Made by a program: the position numbers and the translations under genes. A DNA stretch of 64,000 nucleotides from Synechococcus sp. PCC 7335 (GTDB lineage Bacteria > Cyanobacteriota > Cyanobacteriia > Phormidesmidales > Phormidesmidaceae), in assembly GCF_000155595.1 (NCBI RefSeq), contig NZ_DS989905.1, positions 1 to 64,000 of the forward strand, read 5' to 3'. Shown here in pieces: positions 1-7,967 of the stretch (position 1 is its first letter; every line of letters begins with the position of its first letter). Below the pieces are notes generated by a model, which saw only the letters and a program-made list of their open reading frames with translations, searched no databases and was not told where the DNA came from.

Positions 1-265
1 AGTTCTCTGATAGCAGTAGCTCCTTCGTCTGCTCAAAGTAGCTGGTCAACGTCTCTTGCTTAGCCCGTTCCGCCGCAATCTGCGCCTCTTGCTCATAACG
101 CTCAGCCGCAATCCTTTCCTGTCGTCTCTCTACCTGATTCTCTAAATAAAGCGCACCGCCTGTTAGGAACAACGGAATAAGCAGCAGTTTCATCCACTCC
201 CATGACGTTTTACCTGCTACACCCAAAGTAAACCATCTAATCGGTGACAGTATCCTCAACCGCAT
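1..265 (-). CDS. pentapeptide-repeat-type membrane protein, N-terminal part (runs off the window)
   Basis: Reading leftwards from an ATG at 263-265, preceded by a strong GAGGAGG ribosome site at 275-281, the frame stays open for 88 codons to the window edge. It shows a WEWMK motif near residue 21, a hydrophobic stretch (LLLIPLFLTGGALYL), then a charged helix rich in ERQQ/AAER-like residues ending in TSYFEQTKELLL. This N-terminal layout, a membrane anchor plus a short coiled coil, is the one I know from cyanobacterial pentapeptide-repeat proteins. The repeats themselves would lie beyond the window. Family is inferred from the N-terminus only. Confidence 0.6.
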   Translation of the reverse strand, partial: MRLRILSPIRWFTLGVAGKTSWEWMKLLLIPLFLTGGALYLENQVERRQERIAAERYEQEAQIAAERAKQETLTSYFEQTKELLLSEN

Positions 266-418
266 CCCTACCAACCTCCTCAACTGAAGTCGATTAACGC
301 ATAAATAGCGCGTTACTGGTAGTAACAGCCAAGGGGGGAAGAGAAGGGGCGATCACGCTCCTCAGCCTTCTAGCATGGTAGTCTTTATCAACTCATCACT
401 CCTTTCACTGACTTATAC

Positions 419-1027
419 ATGAACCAGAGAAACAATCAGCCGCTGATCAACACGTTGAAATGGTCTGCTGGGATTCTAGCTACAGTAATTTCTGGAGTAG
501 TAATTTTTTGGCTAACAGAAGGATTGAGAGCATCAAAACCGACACAACCAGTATCACAGACTAGCCCAGTAGAACAATCCAATCCGCAGCAGTCTGAACC
601 AGAGACACCTGTAATATCTGGAACTCAATCAGAAAGGGAGCTAGATGGAATTTGGGACATATCAATAATAGGGAACAGACGAATCAGCAGTGACGGTTTT
701 ATAGAAGAAGCTACTGGAACAATAAATCGGGTTTGGAGGCTTAGCTTTACTGACAATATTGTGACTGGAGAAATGCTTGGTTCTAAAGGGACAGCGTTAC
801 AAAACCCCTGTAACAACGCCACTTTGAGTGGAGAAAGAAGTGAGGAAAATATTCAGCTGACACTAACTTTCAATGGGTCTTGCTGCCCTGAAGAACAATC
901 TTTGTATTTACTAACTCTAGAGCCAAGTTCGGATATATTCAGAGGCACGATGAAGCCACAAGACGTTCCAGAAGGAGGCTGTACACTCTGGTACGGTGAT
1001 CTAGTAGGAGAAAAACGGACAGACTAA
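419..1027 (+). CDS. hypothetical membrane-anchored protein, 202 aa
   Basis: The protein starts with a short polar N-terminus followed by one hydrophobic segment at about residues 15-33 (SAGILATVISGVVIFWL), so it is probably a signal anchor with the rest outside the cytoplasm. Residues 35-70 are a Ser/Thr/Pro/Gln-rich linker. The C-terminal ~130 residues start at LDGIWDISIIG and alternate hydrophobic and polar residues in the manner of a small beta-barrel. Cysteines lie in an NPCNN motif and a GSCCPE motif and may form disulfides. I do not recognise the family. It is a single gene with no clear partner. Confidence 0.6.
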   Translation: MNQRNNQPLINTLKWSAGILATVISGVVIFWLTEGLRASKPTQPVSQTSPVEQSNPQQSEPETPVISGTQSERELDGIWDISIIGNRRISSDGFIEEATGTINRVWRLSFTDNIVTGEMLGSKGTALQNPCNNATLSGERSEENIQLTLTFNGSCCPEEQSLYLLTLEPSSDIFRGTMKPQDVPEGGCTLWYGDLVGEKRTD

Positions 1028-1535
1028 GAAGATTCCAGAGAATTAGCACAGTGAGTAATTTGAGTCTTGAGAAACAAACGTTTTTATACCCAAAAGGGGA
1101 AAATAGTCAAAGCAGTAACCACGTCGCGGCCACTACTTGTGCTCGCTGTTCGGTTTGGGTCGCCGTCTATCAGCAAAACTGTAGCTATGGTCGCTGATTT
1201 AGATTGCCTGGTGAATAGCCGGGGTTAAGCTAGTGACGCCTTCCCTATAGCCAGGTACTGTAATTAGTTTCAAGTCACTTAGCTACATTCGTGCGCCCAG
1301 TATTAGTAAGACGCTTTTACTTTGACCAGACCAGCAATTCAGCTCTCACTATACCGGCACCTAACCTGAATTATGAACCCTTCCCACGCCTCGATGAATT
1401 TATTCGTGTCGTTTTTTATTATGACAATTTAAGTGACACGAATGACTACTGGAAGATAAGAGACCGTGATGGGGCAATAGCGATCGCAATACTAGAAAAG
1501 CAGTCAACAGGCGATGACAGCACTCAAAGGCGAGG
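1028..1535. other. non-coding stretch with one decayed gene fragment
   Basis: No gene supported. Positions ~1318-1420 translate (+) to a fragment, FDQTSNSALTIPAPNL and onward, that resembles a second decayed fragment at ~24724-24825 (FDHTSLSVLTITAPSL). Both end next to an ATTCGTGT motif. The open frame over 1291-1677 is otherwise featureless and overlaps the coding 3' end of the NACHT gene. Confidence 0.35.
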
Positions 1536-1643
1536 CTATTGTTTGCCTTGTTGTAGCAATCTCTCGCAATCGCGATTAGGGTCTAGGCTAATGCCATTAG
1601 GTAGGCGGGTATTGCATAAAAAGGCTTCTGTTAGCTGTTCCAT
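1536..1643 (-). pseudogene. shifted second copy of the terminal module of the adjacent pentapeptide protein
   Basis: Directly behind the NACHT gene, in another frame, 36 codons read MEQLTEAFLCNTRLPNGISL and then DPNRDCERLL. This nearly repeats the last residues of the upstream protein (EQLIEALLCNTCLREGISL, DPDRDC). The copy starts inside the upstream 3' end, so the two are a tandem duplication of roughly 108 bp that has slipped out of frame. It is probably not translated separately. It suggests the natural C-terminus was longer (ERLLQQGKQ). Confidence 0.55.
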
Positions 1644-4324
1644 CGTCTCCCGCAATCACGGTCAGGATCTAGGCTAATACCTTCACGAAGACAGGTGTTG
1701 CAAAGTAGCGCTTCTATTAGCTGCTCCTTAGTAACGTTCCTAGCTTCACGCAGATTGGTTTTGAGCAGAATGGCTCCGCGCAGGTTAGCTAAGCGCAGGT
1801 TGGTTTCGCGTAGGTCAGCTTCACTCAAGTTGGCTTCACTCAAGTTGGCTCCGCTCAGATCGGCTCCGCGCAAGTTGGCTCTGCTCAAGTTGGCTTCGCG
1901 CAAGTTGGCTTCGCGCAAGTTGGCTTCGCGCAAGTTGGCTTCACGCAGGTCGGCTCCCATTAAATCTCGGTTGATAAGAACCGAACTAGATAGGTTTAAA
2001 CGTACTAGGCTGCAAAGAGATGCTAGATTCTCAACATCTACTCTCTGTCCCTGCAAACGTCCTATCCACGCCCCAAACGATACCCGAGTAGGCCACTCTA
2101 CTGTTGAAATGTCTTTAGTCACTGAAGAACAAATACCCAACACAGCTAGAAGTGCCTCTTCCGCATGAATCGCTCTTTGATTCGCTTCATAGAATCTAAG
2201 TGACGGCTCAATCTTCTCCATCGGCATTCCCCGCCGAAGCATTACGGCGATTAGCTCACTAAACGTTTTCTGCCACTTAGCTACCTGTTTCACAGGACAC
2301 AAAGCCACCTCATCTCTTAAGAAATCCAACAGATAAACGTCTATACGAGTTGGGCCACATACCTCTGCCCAATGCTGCAAAGCGTCTCGCTGACTCCATC
2401 CTTCCTCTATATCTTCAGCGCGGCGCGCTAGCTGCTTTTGAATTCGAGACACCGCCCGGACAATCCGTCGAGCAGTCAGATACTCGCTAAAGCTTTTGTG
2501 GGTGAACTCAAATGTTCTCTGATCGCTTCGTTGGCCACTTTGTCGAAAGTAAAAGGCAACAAGTAGTCGAGTAACACCTAGCTCAGCGCCTTCCTCAAAA
2601 TCGCTCAGAAGCTTACTCAGACCGCTGCGCTCGCAGTGCAATTCGATTTCTTGAATAGTGGTTGTACGGCCACCGCCATGCCACGCCGCCAGCGCGATCT
2701 CTTCTAACACTCGTATAAAATGCGCTTTTGACATCGAGGTGAGCGCACGGTGCCGACCGCTGTCTTCGTAGCCTCGTTCATAGACCGCATCCAGCAAATC
2801 CGCATAGACAGTATTTAAGTTTGTCGCCGCCGAGAGGGTAAGCTTTCCTGCTACATAACTCAGGGCCACTAAGTAATTTAATAGAGGCTGCGCTGTTATC
2901 TCAGTCAAGCTGGCCGTTTTTAACACTCCTGGCATGGCAGAATAGTTTTGCTTTACCGCCACACCATACTTGCTCCACCAATCGCCTCGCTGATCTCTTG
3001 ATAGCAAGCCGTTAGGGTCAATGTAAGGCTCACCTTTTACTTCCTTTCGTTCGTTCTTTGGAAGAAGGTACGGCAAGACATGCAGAATTTGATGCTGCTC
3101 TCTGAAAGATTCTTGGACAACGACTTCTCTGCCGGTGATAATCACCTGAAGGCGGGTCGTTCGATAGTTAAATCGACTGACCTTGTCCTGCACTTCTCGA
3201 ACAAAGGACTGCGCTGTTTCTCTTGCTATTTTCCCTTGCAGCGCCAGCTCGTCTAAACCGTCGAATATTACCAGCAGTCTGCTCCCCTCACTCTCAGGAT
3301 CAAGGGGGTTATGTTTCAGATAGTGGTCGTATCGGATAAACTCATCTACTGCTTTAACTAGGTCTCCAGTAGGTGTGAATTGGTGAAGTGGAACAAACAA
3401 AACTGGGAACTCACCTCGTTGAGCGTGTTCAGCCGCATAGACTTTGGCAAACGACGACTTTCCAGCGCCTGGACCTCCGCTGATTACTCGAATCGCATCT
3501 TGCTGTTCCGCCTTGCGCAGCCACCCCCTCAGCTCAGTAGCGAGGTCTACCACTACACGTTCTGGTTTAGGTTCCGCACTCTCATATGCTTTGGCTATCG
3601 AGGAAGACTCTTGGCTAGGCTGCTGGCGCTTGTAGTAGCCTCTGAGCGGAATATAGACATCTTTGAGACCAAAGGCCTCGAACATCATGGGTTCCTCGAT
3701 CTGCTTTTGCAGCCAGGAGGCGTACAGTCGCCAGCCTTGTTCTCGCTCTGTCGCCTCGGTGAAGGGCGTTTTTACGGCGGCGGTGATACTACTATAGGTT
3801 TGAGAATGGCGTCGCCACTCTTCGTGCAAGGCGAAGGTGAAGTAAGCGGGTAAGCGATTGCTAACGGTTTCTGATTGAACCGCATCCAGGCCTACACCCA
3901 TCAGCCACTGCTTTACGGGGGTTTGTAGACGACTAACAACGCTCAACTGCTCTGGATGTTCAAAGAAGTTAGCTGTAATTTGCAGCTCGCTCGTTTCTAG
4001 CGATAGATCCAGTTGCTCGGTAAGCGTGGCGATGTCTACAGGCACCTCTTTCATCAAAAACTGACTCTCGGCTACCAGTTGGAAGGTCGCTCTGCTCAAT
4101 GAATTATAGATTAGTGCCCAGGACAGTTCTGCTGGGTTCTTACTATCTAGACCAATTGCGGACAGTACATCGACAGCGTCTTTCCCCAGTCCTATCCATT
4201 GCCCGGTTGCCGCATCTACCCCGGCTTTGCCTAGCGCTTTAAACAAGTCTTTGAAGTTTGTCTTTAACGGTTTATTCCAGACAGAGATAGGTTTGGTAAC
4301 CGTCAGACCAGATGAGCTTGACAT
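1631..4324 (-). CDS. NACHT-domain NTPase with C-terminal pentapeptide repeats (NLR-like)
   Basis: An 897-aa STAND-type ATPase. A helical N-terminal region (1-260) of unrecognised type is followed by Walker A GGPGAGKSSFAK near residue 285 and Walker B LLVIFDGLDEL near 355, the extended acidic motif typical of NACHT proteins. A sensor-like region follows (IITGREVVVQESF). Residues ~650-760 form a helical spacer, and from ~800 onwards at least twelve A(D/N)LRxxN pentapeptide units (LREANLREANL and similar) build a quadrilateral beta-helix, ending in a cap with two cysteines. NACHT plus a repeat sensor is the bacterial NLR layout, often anti-phage, but cyanobacteria also have many such proteins of unknown role. 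Defence is inference. The 3' end is altered by a tandem duplication. Confidence 0.8.
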   Translation of the reverse strand: MSSSSGLTVTKPISVWNKPLKTNFKDLFKALGKAGVDAATGQWIGLGKDAVDVLSAIGLDSKNPAELSWALIYNSLSRATFQLVAESQFLMKEVPVDIATLTEQLDLSLETSELQITANFFEHPEQLSVVSRLQTPVKQWLMGVGLDAVQSETVSNRLPAYFTFALHEEWRRHSQTYSSITAAVKTPFTEATEREQGWRLYASWLQKQIEEPMMFEAFGLKDVYIPLRGYYKRQQPSQESSSIAKAYESAEPKPERVVVDLATELRGWLRKAEQQDAIRVISGGPGAGKSSFAKVYAAEHAQRGEFPVLFVPLHQFTPTGDLVKAVDEFIRYDHYLKHNPLDPESEGSRLLVIFDGLDELALQGKIARETAQSFVREVQDKVSRFNYRTTRLQVIITGREVVVQESFREQHQILHVLPYLLPKNERKEVKGEPYIDPNGLLSRDQRGDWWSKYGVAVKQNYSAMPGVLKTASLTEITAQPLLNYLVALSYVAGKLTLSAATNLNTVYADLLDAVYERGYEDSGRHRALTSMSKAHFIRVLEEIALAAWHGGGRTTTIQEIELHCERSGLSKLLSDFEEGAELGVTRLLVAFYFRQSGQRSDQRTFEFTHKSFSEYLTARRIVRAVSRIQKQLARRAEDIEEGWSQRDALQHWAEVCGPTRIDVYLLDFLRDEVALCPVKQVAKWQKTFSELIAVMLRRGMPMEKIEPSLRFYEANQRAIHAEEALLAVLGICSSVTKDISTVEWPTRVSFGAWIGRLQGQRVDVENLASLCSLVRLNLSSSVLINRDLMGADLREANLREANLREANLREANLSRANLRGADLSGANLSEANLSEADLRETNLRLANLRGAILLKTNLREARNVTKEQLIEALLCNTCLREGISLDPDRDCGRRWNS

Positions 4325-4696
4325 TGAACAGGAACAACCAAAGTGAGGGTAGGCTTTCAGATTACCGAAAGCTTAGCAGACCAGCGTTCTATCCATTACC
4401 CAGAGTGCAGTCACTGATGTGGCCTCACACTTAAGCCACACCTAGGGACTGTTCCAACTGCTTTTGCAGCACCTCTTTGTATAACCACCTCATCACTGCT
4501 AAGGCGATCTCTCTCTTGGAAGATAGAACAGCTGATGGCGCAGACACGGCCACTAGCAAGACCATTGAACCAATTACCTCGTGTACACCTCGCTCTTACC
4601 ATTACCAATGACGACTCAATATTTAGTAACTGGTAGCTTGGTCAGGTACTAAGGACTAAAGCTTCCATATAACTAACAGAAAACGGCTACTATTTA

Positions 4697-6013
4697 TCAT
4701 TTATCAGAAGAATCCAGTACTGCAGTTAGTTCTTGAGCAAAGTGACCTTCTGGTTCAGCTTGAAGCAACTTAGTTACAAAGGTACCAAGCTTTGTCTTGC
4801 TACTGATCTCAGTGTCCTCCTCAAATAAAGCGACCAGCTTATCCACAGCTGCGCTCCGGTTAAGACAGTAGTGCATATTCCTATCAATGGCCTGTTTTCT
4901 TTCCTCAAATCTTTCGCTAATCCGATCTTGAATCTCGGCTTGTAGTTGAGACAGTTCATTCTCTAAGCCTTCGTCTCTACCTAGAAACTCAGTACGCCAT
5001 TTGTGTTCAATCTCACACAACCAAAAGTTTAAAGGGGCATCATAGGTTGCTTTTAAAATTATTCGTAGTAAAGCTTTCCGTGACTCGGCGCTCTCCAAGG
5101 AAGAAGACCAAAGCAGTTTGCAATATTTCTGAGCATCCGGCTCAATGTCAGGCTCCTTATCAGGCTCAGTCTCGATAGTTTGGCTCCAGTGACTACGAAA
5201 AGAAAACCATCCTTCATGAACAAGACTACGAATCTGTTCTATGGTAAACGCCATTCCTTGAAGCGCGTATATCTGCTGAATCTGAGCTTCGGTAAAGCCT
5301 CCAATATACTTAAGACGTAAAGCTGTCAGCTGATGAGAAAAGCTAGCATCTTTTAGATGACTCATTCCATATCCAATCTGATTTAGACAACCTTCTACTT
5401 TCTTGCTTTCTATTGAATTATTGTCAAACTCGTCTCTATCTTGATCAGAGAACCATTCATCTGCTAAACCAGCCTGGTTCAGCAGGAGACAGTAATTAAT
5501 AAGGCGACTTAAAGCACTGATACTATTGACATAGCGATCAGGACGAATATAACAATGTTGAAATATTACTGATAGCGATGTGAGTAAATTATCACTCAAC
5601 AACTCAGAAAAAGCTTTGTTTTCTTTCTGTGGTAGTTTTTGAGAGATCGCATAATTAAACCCTACCAAAGATCTTAAGACGTCACCATGTGGGTCGAAAA
5701 GCCCCATTATACGGCGATATATAAGAATGTCCTTCAAAGACGAGCTGCCAGATGAGCTTTCAGGGTGTGAAAGCTCTACCTCTCTTCGACCAATCTTCTC
5801 TAACAACTCGCTTTTGGAAGTATAACCAAGGTCATTTGCTAGTTTGTCTAACCTGTCCCAGGCTGTATCAGAGATTGAAACATTACGTCGCTTCCTCTTT
5901 CTCTCTTCACTCAAAGTCGGCGGCCGCCCGCGCTTCGCTTTATAAGAAGAAACTAAAGAAGGTCTTTCAGGAATTGCAAGTTCCTCAGGATCAGTTTTTG
6001 CAACGATCAACAT
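4697..6013 (-). CDS. ribbon-helix-helix DNA-binding protein with large helical C-terminal region, 438 aa
   Basis: Residues ~25-75 are very basic (KAKRGRPPTL, RKRKRRNV) and then show a ribbon-helix-helix-like segment: NVSISDTAWDRLDKLANDLG followed by YTSKSELLEKI. The remaining ~350 residues are mostly helical and charged, with no recognised enzymatic motif. They include HLKDASFSHQLTALRLKYIGG and an acidic EPDKEPDIEPDAQ linker near 285. The family is unknown to me. RHH proteins of this size are often plasmid-borne in cyanobacteria. Start at ATG 6013; no strong ribosome site is visible. The upstream region contains short palindromes such as CGTAT-AGAA-ATACG that could be operators, which is inference. 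Confidence 0.65.
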   Translation of the reverse strand: MLIVAKTDPEELAIPERPSLVSSYKAKRGRPPTLSEERKRKRRNVSISDTAWDRLDKLANDLGYTSKSELLEKIGRREVELSHPESSSGSSSLKDILIYRRIMGLFDPHGDVLRSLVGFNYAISQKLPQKENKAFSELLSDNLLTSLSVIFQHCYIRPDRYVNSISALSRLINYCLLLNQAGLADEWFSDQDRDEFDNNSIESKKVEGCLNQIGYGMSHLKDASFSHQLTALRLKYIGGFTEAQIQQIYALQGMAFTIEQIRSLVHEGWFSFRSHWSQTIETEPDKEPDIEPDAQKYCKLLWSSSLESAESRKALLRIILKATYDAPLNFWLCEIEHKWRTEFLGRDEGLENELSQLQAEIQDRISERFEERKQAIDRNMHYCLNRSAAVDKLVALFEEDTEISSKTKLGTFVTKLLQAEPEGHFAQELTAVLDSSDK

Positions 6014-6161
6014 ATGGAAAGTACCTAGTGCAGGACTCTATTTAAGTTACGTACATAAATACATATAGCAGATAAAAAGCATTGTCGCCTACTGCCATAA
6101 GAGTATCATAGCAAAGGCTTCTAACTACTTTTTATGATTTAACAATAATATTAATTTATTA

Positions 6162-6175
6162 CGTATAGAAATACG
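6162..6175. promoter_or_regulatory. short palindrome upstream of the RHH gene
   Basis: CGTAT-AGAA-ATACG is a perfect 5-bp inverted repeat about 150 bp upstream of the RHH gene start, in a very AT-rich stretch (6014-6200). A related TTACGTACATAAATACATA lies at ~6045. Either could be bound by the RHH protein, but I see no proof. Confidence 0.25.
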
Positions 6176-6306
6176 ATTGTGCCTCAACATAACGTGGGTT
6201 ATGTGGCGATATCATGCCAAACCCAAGACCGTGTCAATAATCCAGCTTTTCGTGCAGCAGTATCTTTGAGCACTTCGTTATGCACGAGCCGGGCTCTGTA
6301 GCTAGG

Positions 6307-6558
6307 CTAGCGAACGATGTCCACGACGGTGCCGTATGCCCGCTTTCCAATTCTGCTAATTCCGCGTAAGCTGCTGCCTTCAACGTAGGTCTGTAAGATC
6401 AGTTTTACCTGCTCTGAGGTTACTTGGCGTCGATCGTACAGCGTATCAAAGGTTTCGGTAAACGTTCGACGACAGGCTGTACAACGATATCGCTGACTAC
6501 CTTTACTGGTCTTACCGTGCTTGTGGGGTGTGGGATGATCGCAGAAAGGACAATCCAT
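6307..6558 (-). pseudogene. IS1-family InsA-like zinc-ribbon fragment
   Basis: 83 residues with two CxxC pairs (CPFC and CTAC), then RRTFTETFDTLYDRR and a helix-turn-helix-like end (GSSLRGISRIGKRAYGTVVDIV). This is the N-terminal, DNA-binding part of IS1-type transposases (InsA). The catalytic InsB part is absent: the frame ends at 6307 and the flanking sequence shows no continuation. A different IS1-like stump lies at 38550. Confidence 0.7.
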
Positions 6559-6831
6559 TGCTCGTTGTCTAACTCAATAACGTAGACGACGTTTCCCACG
6601 CTTCTTTAGTTCACGACCAGAAACACTGTAGCTTCTAACACAGTCACGTAAGTAAGGTGTGCGTAATACTGATAAAAAGTAATGCCAAAGATTCTATAAG
6701 CCTTCATGGAGATATAAAGCTGTTAAATGATACTTTATGCGCATATTCAGACATATCCAAAAATCTAAAAACGTTTTTGTACGTATTACTGATTTATATG
6801 ATACTATTATCTTACGGAACACTCAATGAAT

Positions 6832-6942
6832 ATCCCCGCCGCAAGCGGACGGGGTATCACTTCTCGAAGCTCACACGCTATGTGGCTCGTCGTCGCTCAG
6901 CAGAGCCCTTCGGACACTGTTTTTCTTGGATGCCACATAGCG
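6832..6942. repeat. hairpin-rich stretch, possible IS end or small RNA
   Basis: Two inverted repeats follow each other: an ATCCCCG...CGGGGTAT hairpin at 6832-6857 around CCGCAAGCGG, and CGCTATGTGGC at 6876-6886 paired with GCCACATAGCG at 6932-6942. GC-rich hairpins of this kind are found at the ends of IS200/IS605-type elements, but no transposase is attached here. The open frame over 6657-6989 shows no coding character. Confidence 0.35.
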
Positions 6943-7196
6943 GCGGGGAATTGGACCTCAAAGAGATGAAGGCCGTTCTCTATAGTTAAGTTTTCCTTAG
7001 AGTGATTGATGTGAGGACTGTTTAGTAAAGCTGTTCATCGACGGTTTTAGGGCAGGGCAGAAGCATGCCCGTGGTCCGTGCCATGTGTAGTTTGGTCCTA
7101 CGTGGCTTGTCTTAGTGATAGTTCTGTATTCAAAAGCCTTCGCTGAATGAATAGCAAGGTACGCATACGAAGAAGATATGCTGCAACCAAGCGGCG

Positions 7197-7223
7197 AAGG
7201 TCTTCTGATCTTTAGAAGACCTT
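7197..7223 (+). promoter_or_regulatory. 10-bp perfect hairpin in the cassette leader, copy 1
   Basis: AAGGTCTTCT, loop GATCTTT, AGAAGACCTT: a perfect stem with a 7-nt loop, about 100 nt upstream of the leader ORF, and not followed by a T-run. The identical structure is at 10077-10103. It may be part of the 5' UTR structure. Confidence 0.55.
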
Positions 7224-7325
7224 GTTGGGAAACTAAAGATGGCTCAATCTCAAAAACCAGGGATCGCTAATTCTGTCTGTAAAAAGTGAATAATGCCTAA
7301 CGCTTATAGGCAAGGAGTTTGGTTT

Positions 7326-7376
7326 ATGAACAACAACACCAACATTTCTCAGTACTTTGGAAATAGCGATGAATAG
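7326..7376 (+). CDS. 16-aa leader peptide overlapping the next gene, copy 1
   Basis: The frame MNNNTNISQYFGNSDE has a good ribosome site (AAGGAG, 8 nt before the ATG), itself flanked by a small stem (TGCCTA 7294-7299, TAGGCA 7307-7312). Its stop overlaps the ATG of the 153-aa gene (GCGATGAATAG), which has no ribosome site of its own. That arrangement is the usual sign of translational coupling. The peptide is identical in copy 2. It has no recognisable RiPP signature; whether the peptide itself acts is unknown. Confidence 0.55.
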   Translation: MNNNTNISQYFGNSDE

Positions 7377-7830
7377 AGTCTATTCCGTAGAGGATGGAGT
7401 GTACGTCCTAGTGAAGCAGTTTTCACAAGATCTGTTTCAGGCAAGCAAAGTAGTTTCCAAAGAAGAGTGGGACTTCCAGATTAGAAGTGCGAAGGCTGGT
7501 CAGGGCCTAATTATCCTGAGATTGGACTACTTCCCACTTCCTTCCTATACATTGTCACTAGGCGACATCAGCAATTGGGAAGATCTAAGATCGAGTCGAG
7601 ATCAACTGACTTGTATCTGGCGTAAAATGCCTTCTCATGTTCAATCAGCCTTTTCTCAGGAGGAAATGATTGCTCTGTTTACGATGATATTGGAGAGGCT
7701 TTTGCTTAGCTGGACACAGGGTAGCTATGGTGACTTTGAAGTGACGATCAATCGTTTAAAAAATCGGTTGAGGATCGTTGTTGGTGGTACACCTAGCAAC
7801 ATTCAGTACATTCATATCTGCCAAAAGTAG
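7369..7830 (+). CDS. cassette protein of unknown family, 153 aa, copy 1
   Basis: Starts at the ATG overlapping the leader stop (MNRVYSVEDGVYVL); a longer frame from a TTG at 7357 is less likely. No signal peptide or membrane segment. It looks like a small alpha/beta cytosolic protein: LIILRLDYFPLPSYTLSLGD, a helical AFSQEEMIALFTMILERLLL, and a closing strand pair LRIVVGGTPSNIQYIH. The copy-2 protein is about 74% identical by hand count. Its position before a membrane oxidase in both copies suggests an accessory, sensor or regulatory role for that oxidase. I do not recognise the family. Confidence 0.75.
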   Translation: MNRVYSVEDGVYVLVKQFSQDLFQASKVVSKEEWDFQIRSAKAGQGLIILRLDYFPLPSYTLSLGDISNWEDLRSSRDQLTCIWRKMPSHVQSAFSQEEMIALFTMILERLLLSWTQGSYGDFEVTINRLKNRLRIVVGGTPSNIQYIHICQK

Positions 7831-7896
7831 CCCTGATCTAGCAAAGGCTCCAACTGAATAAGAACGGCTCAGCCGGAGAGCAGATACCTGTTACGA

Positions 7897-7942
7897 CGCT
7901 GTATTGAGATGACTTATCTCGATGCAGCGTTTTTTGTTTTTT
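7897..7942 (+). terminator. intrinsic terminator/attenuator between the cassette genes, copy 1
   Basis: A 14-bp stem with two G-U pairs (CGCTGTATTGAGAT, loop GACTT, ATCTCGATGCAGCG) followed at once by TTTTTTGTTTTTT. It lies between the 153-aa gene and the oxidase gene, 26 nt before the GAAAGAGGA ribosome site. The same structure stands at the same place in copy 2, so it probably sets the ratio of the two products or acts as an attenuator. Confidence 0.75.
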
Positions 7943-7967
7943 GTTTAATCGAAAGAGGATAAATTCA

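Larger units (their letters stand above)
7033..7410 (+). repeat. cassette 5' element, copy 1 (non-coding leader plus first codons)
   Basis: This 378-bp stretch recurs at 9913-10290 with a constant offset of 2880 bp, no gaps and only four mismatches by my hand alignment. It contains a 10-bp hairpin, a small stem next to the ribosome site, the 16-aa leader ORF and the first 14 codons of the 153-aa gene. Identity drops abruptly downstream, inside the coding sequence. This is the reverse of normal gene divergence and points to a functional RNA/promoter region or to recent gene conversion. Confidence 0.9.

Noticed and set aside
1291-1677. Open frame of 128 codons on the plus strand
   Set aside because: Overlaps the duplicated 3' end of the NACHT gene on the other strand; only a short piece resembles protein and it is decayed.
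1760-1970. Short tandem repeats resembling a CRISPR array or satellite
   Set aside because: The period is 15 bp and in frame with the pentapeptide repeats of the NACHT protein; no spacers.
4411-4608. 65-codon minus-strand frame
   Set aside because: No ribosome site, no domain, cysteine/arginine-rich composition typical of a chance frame.
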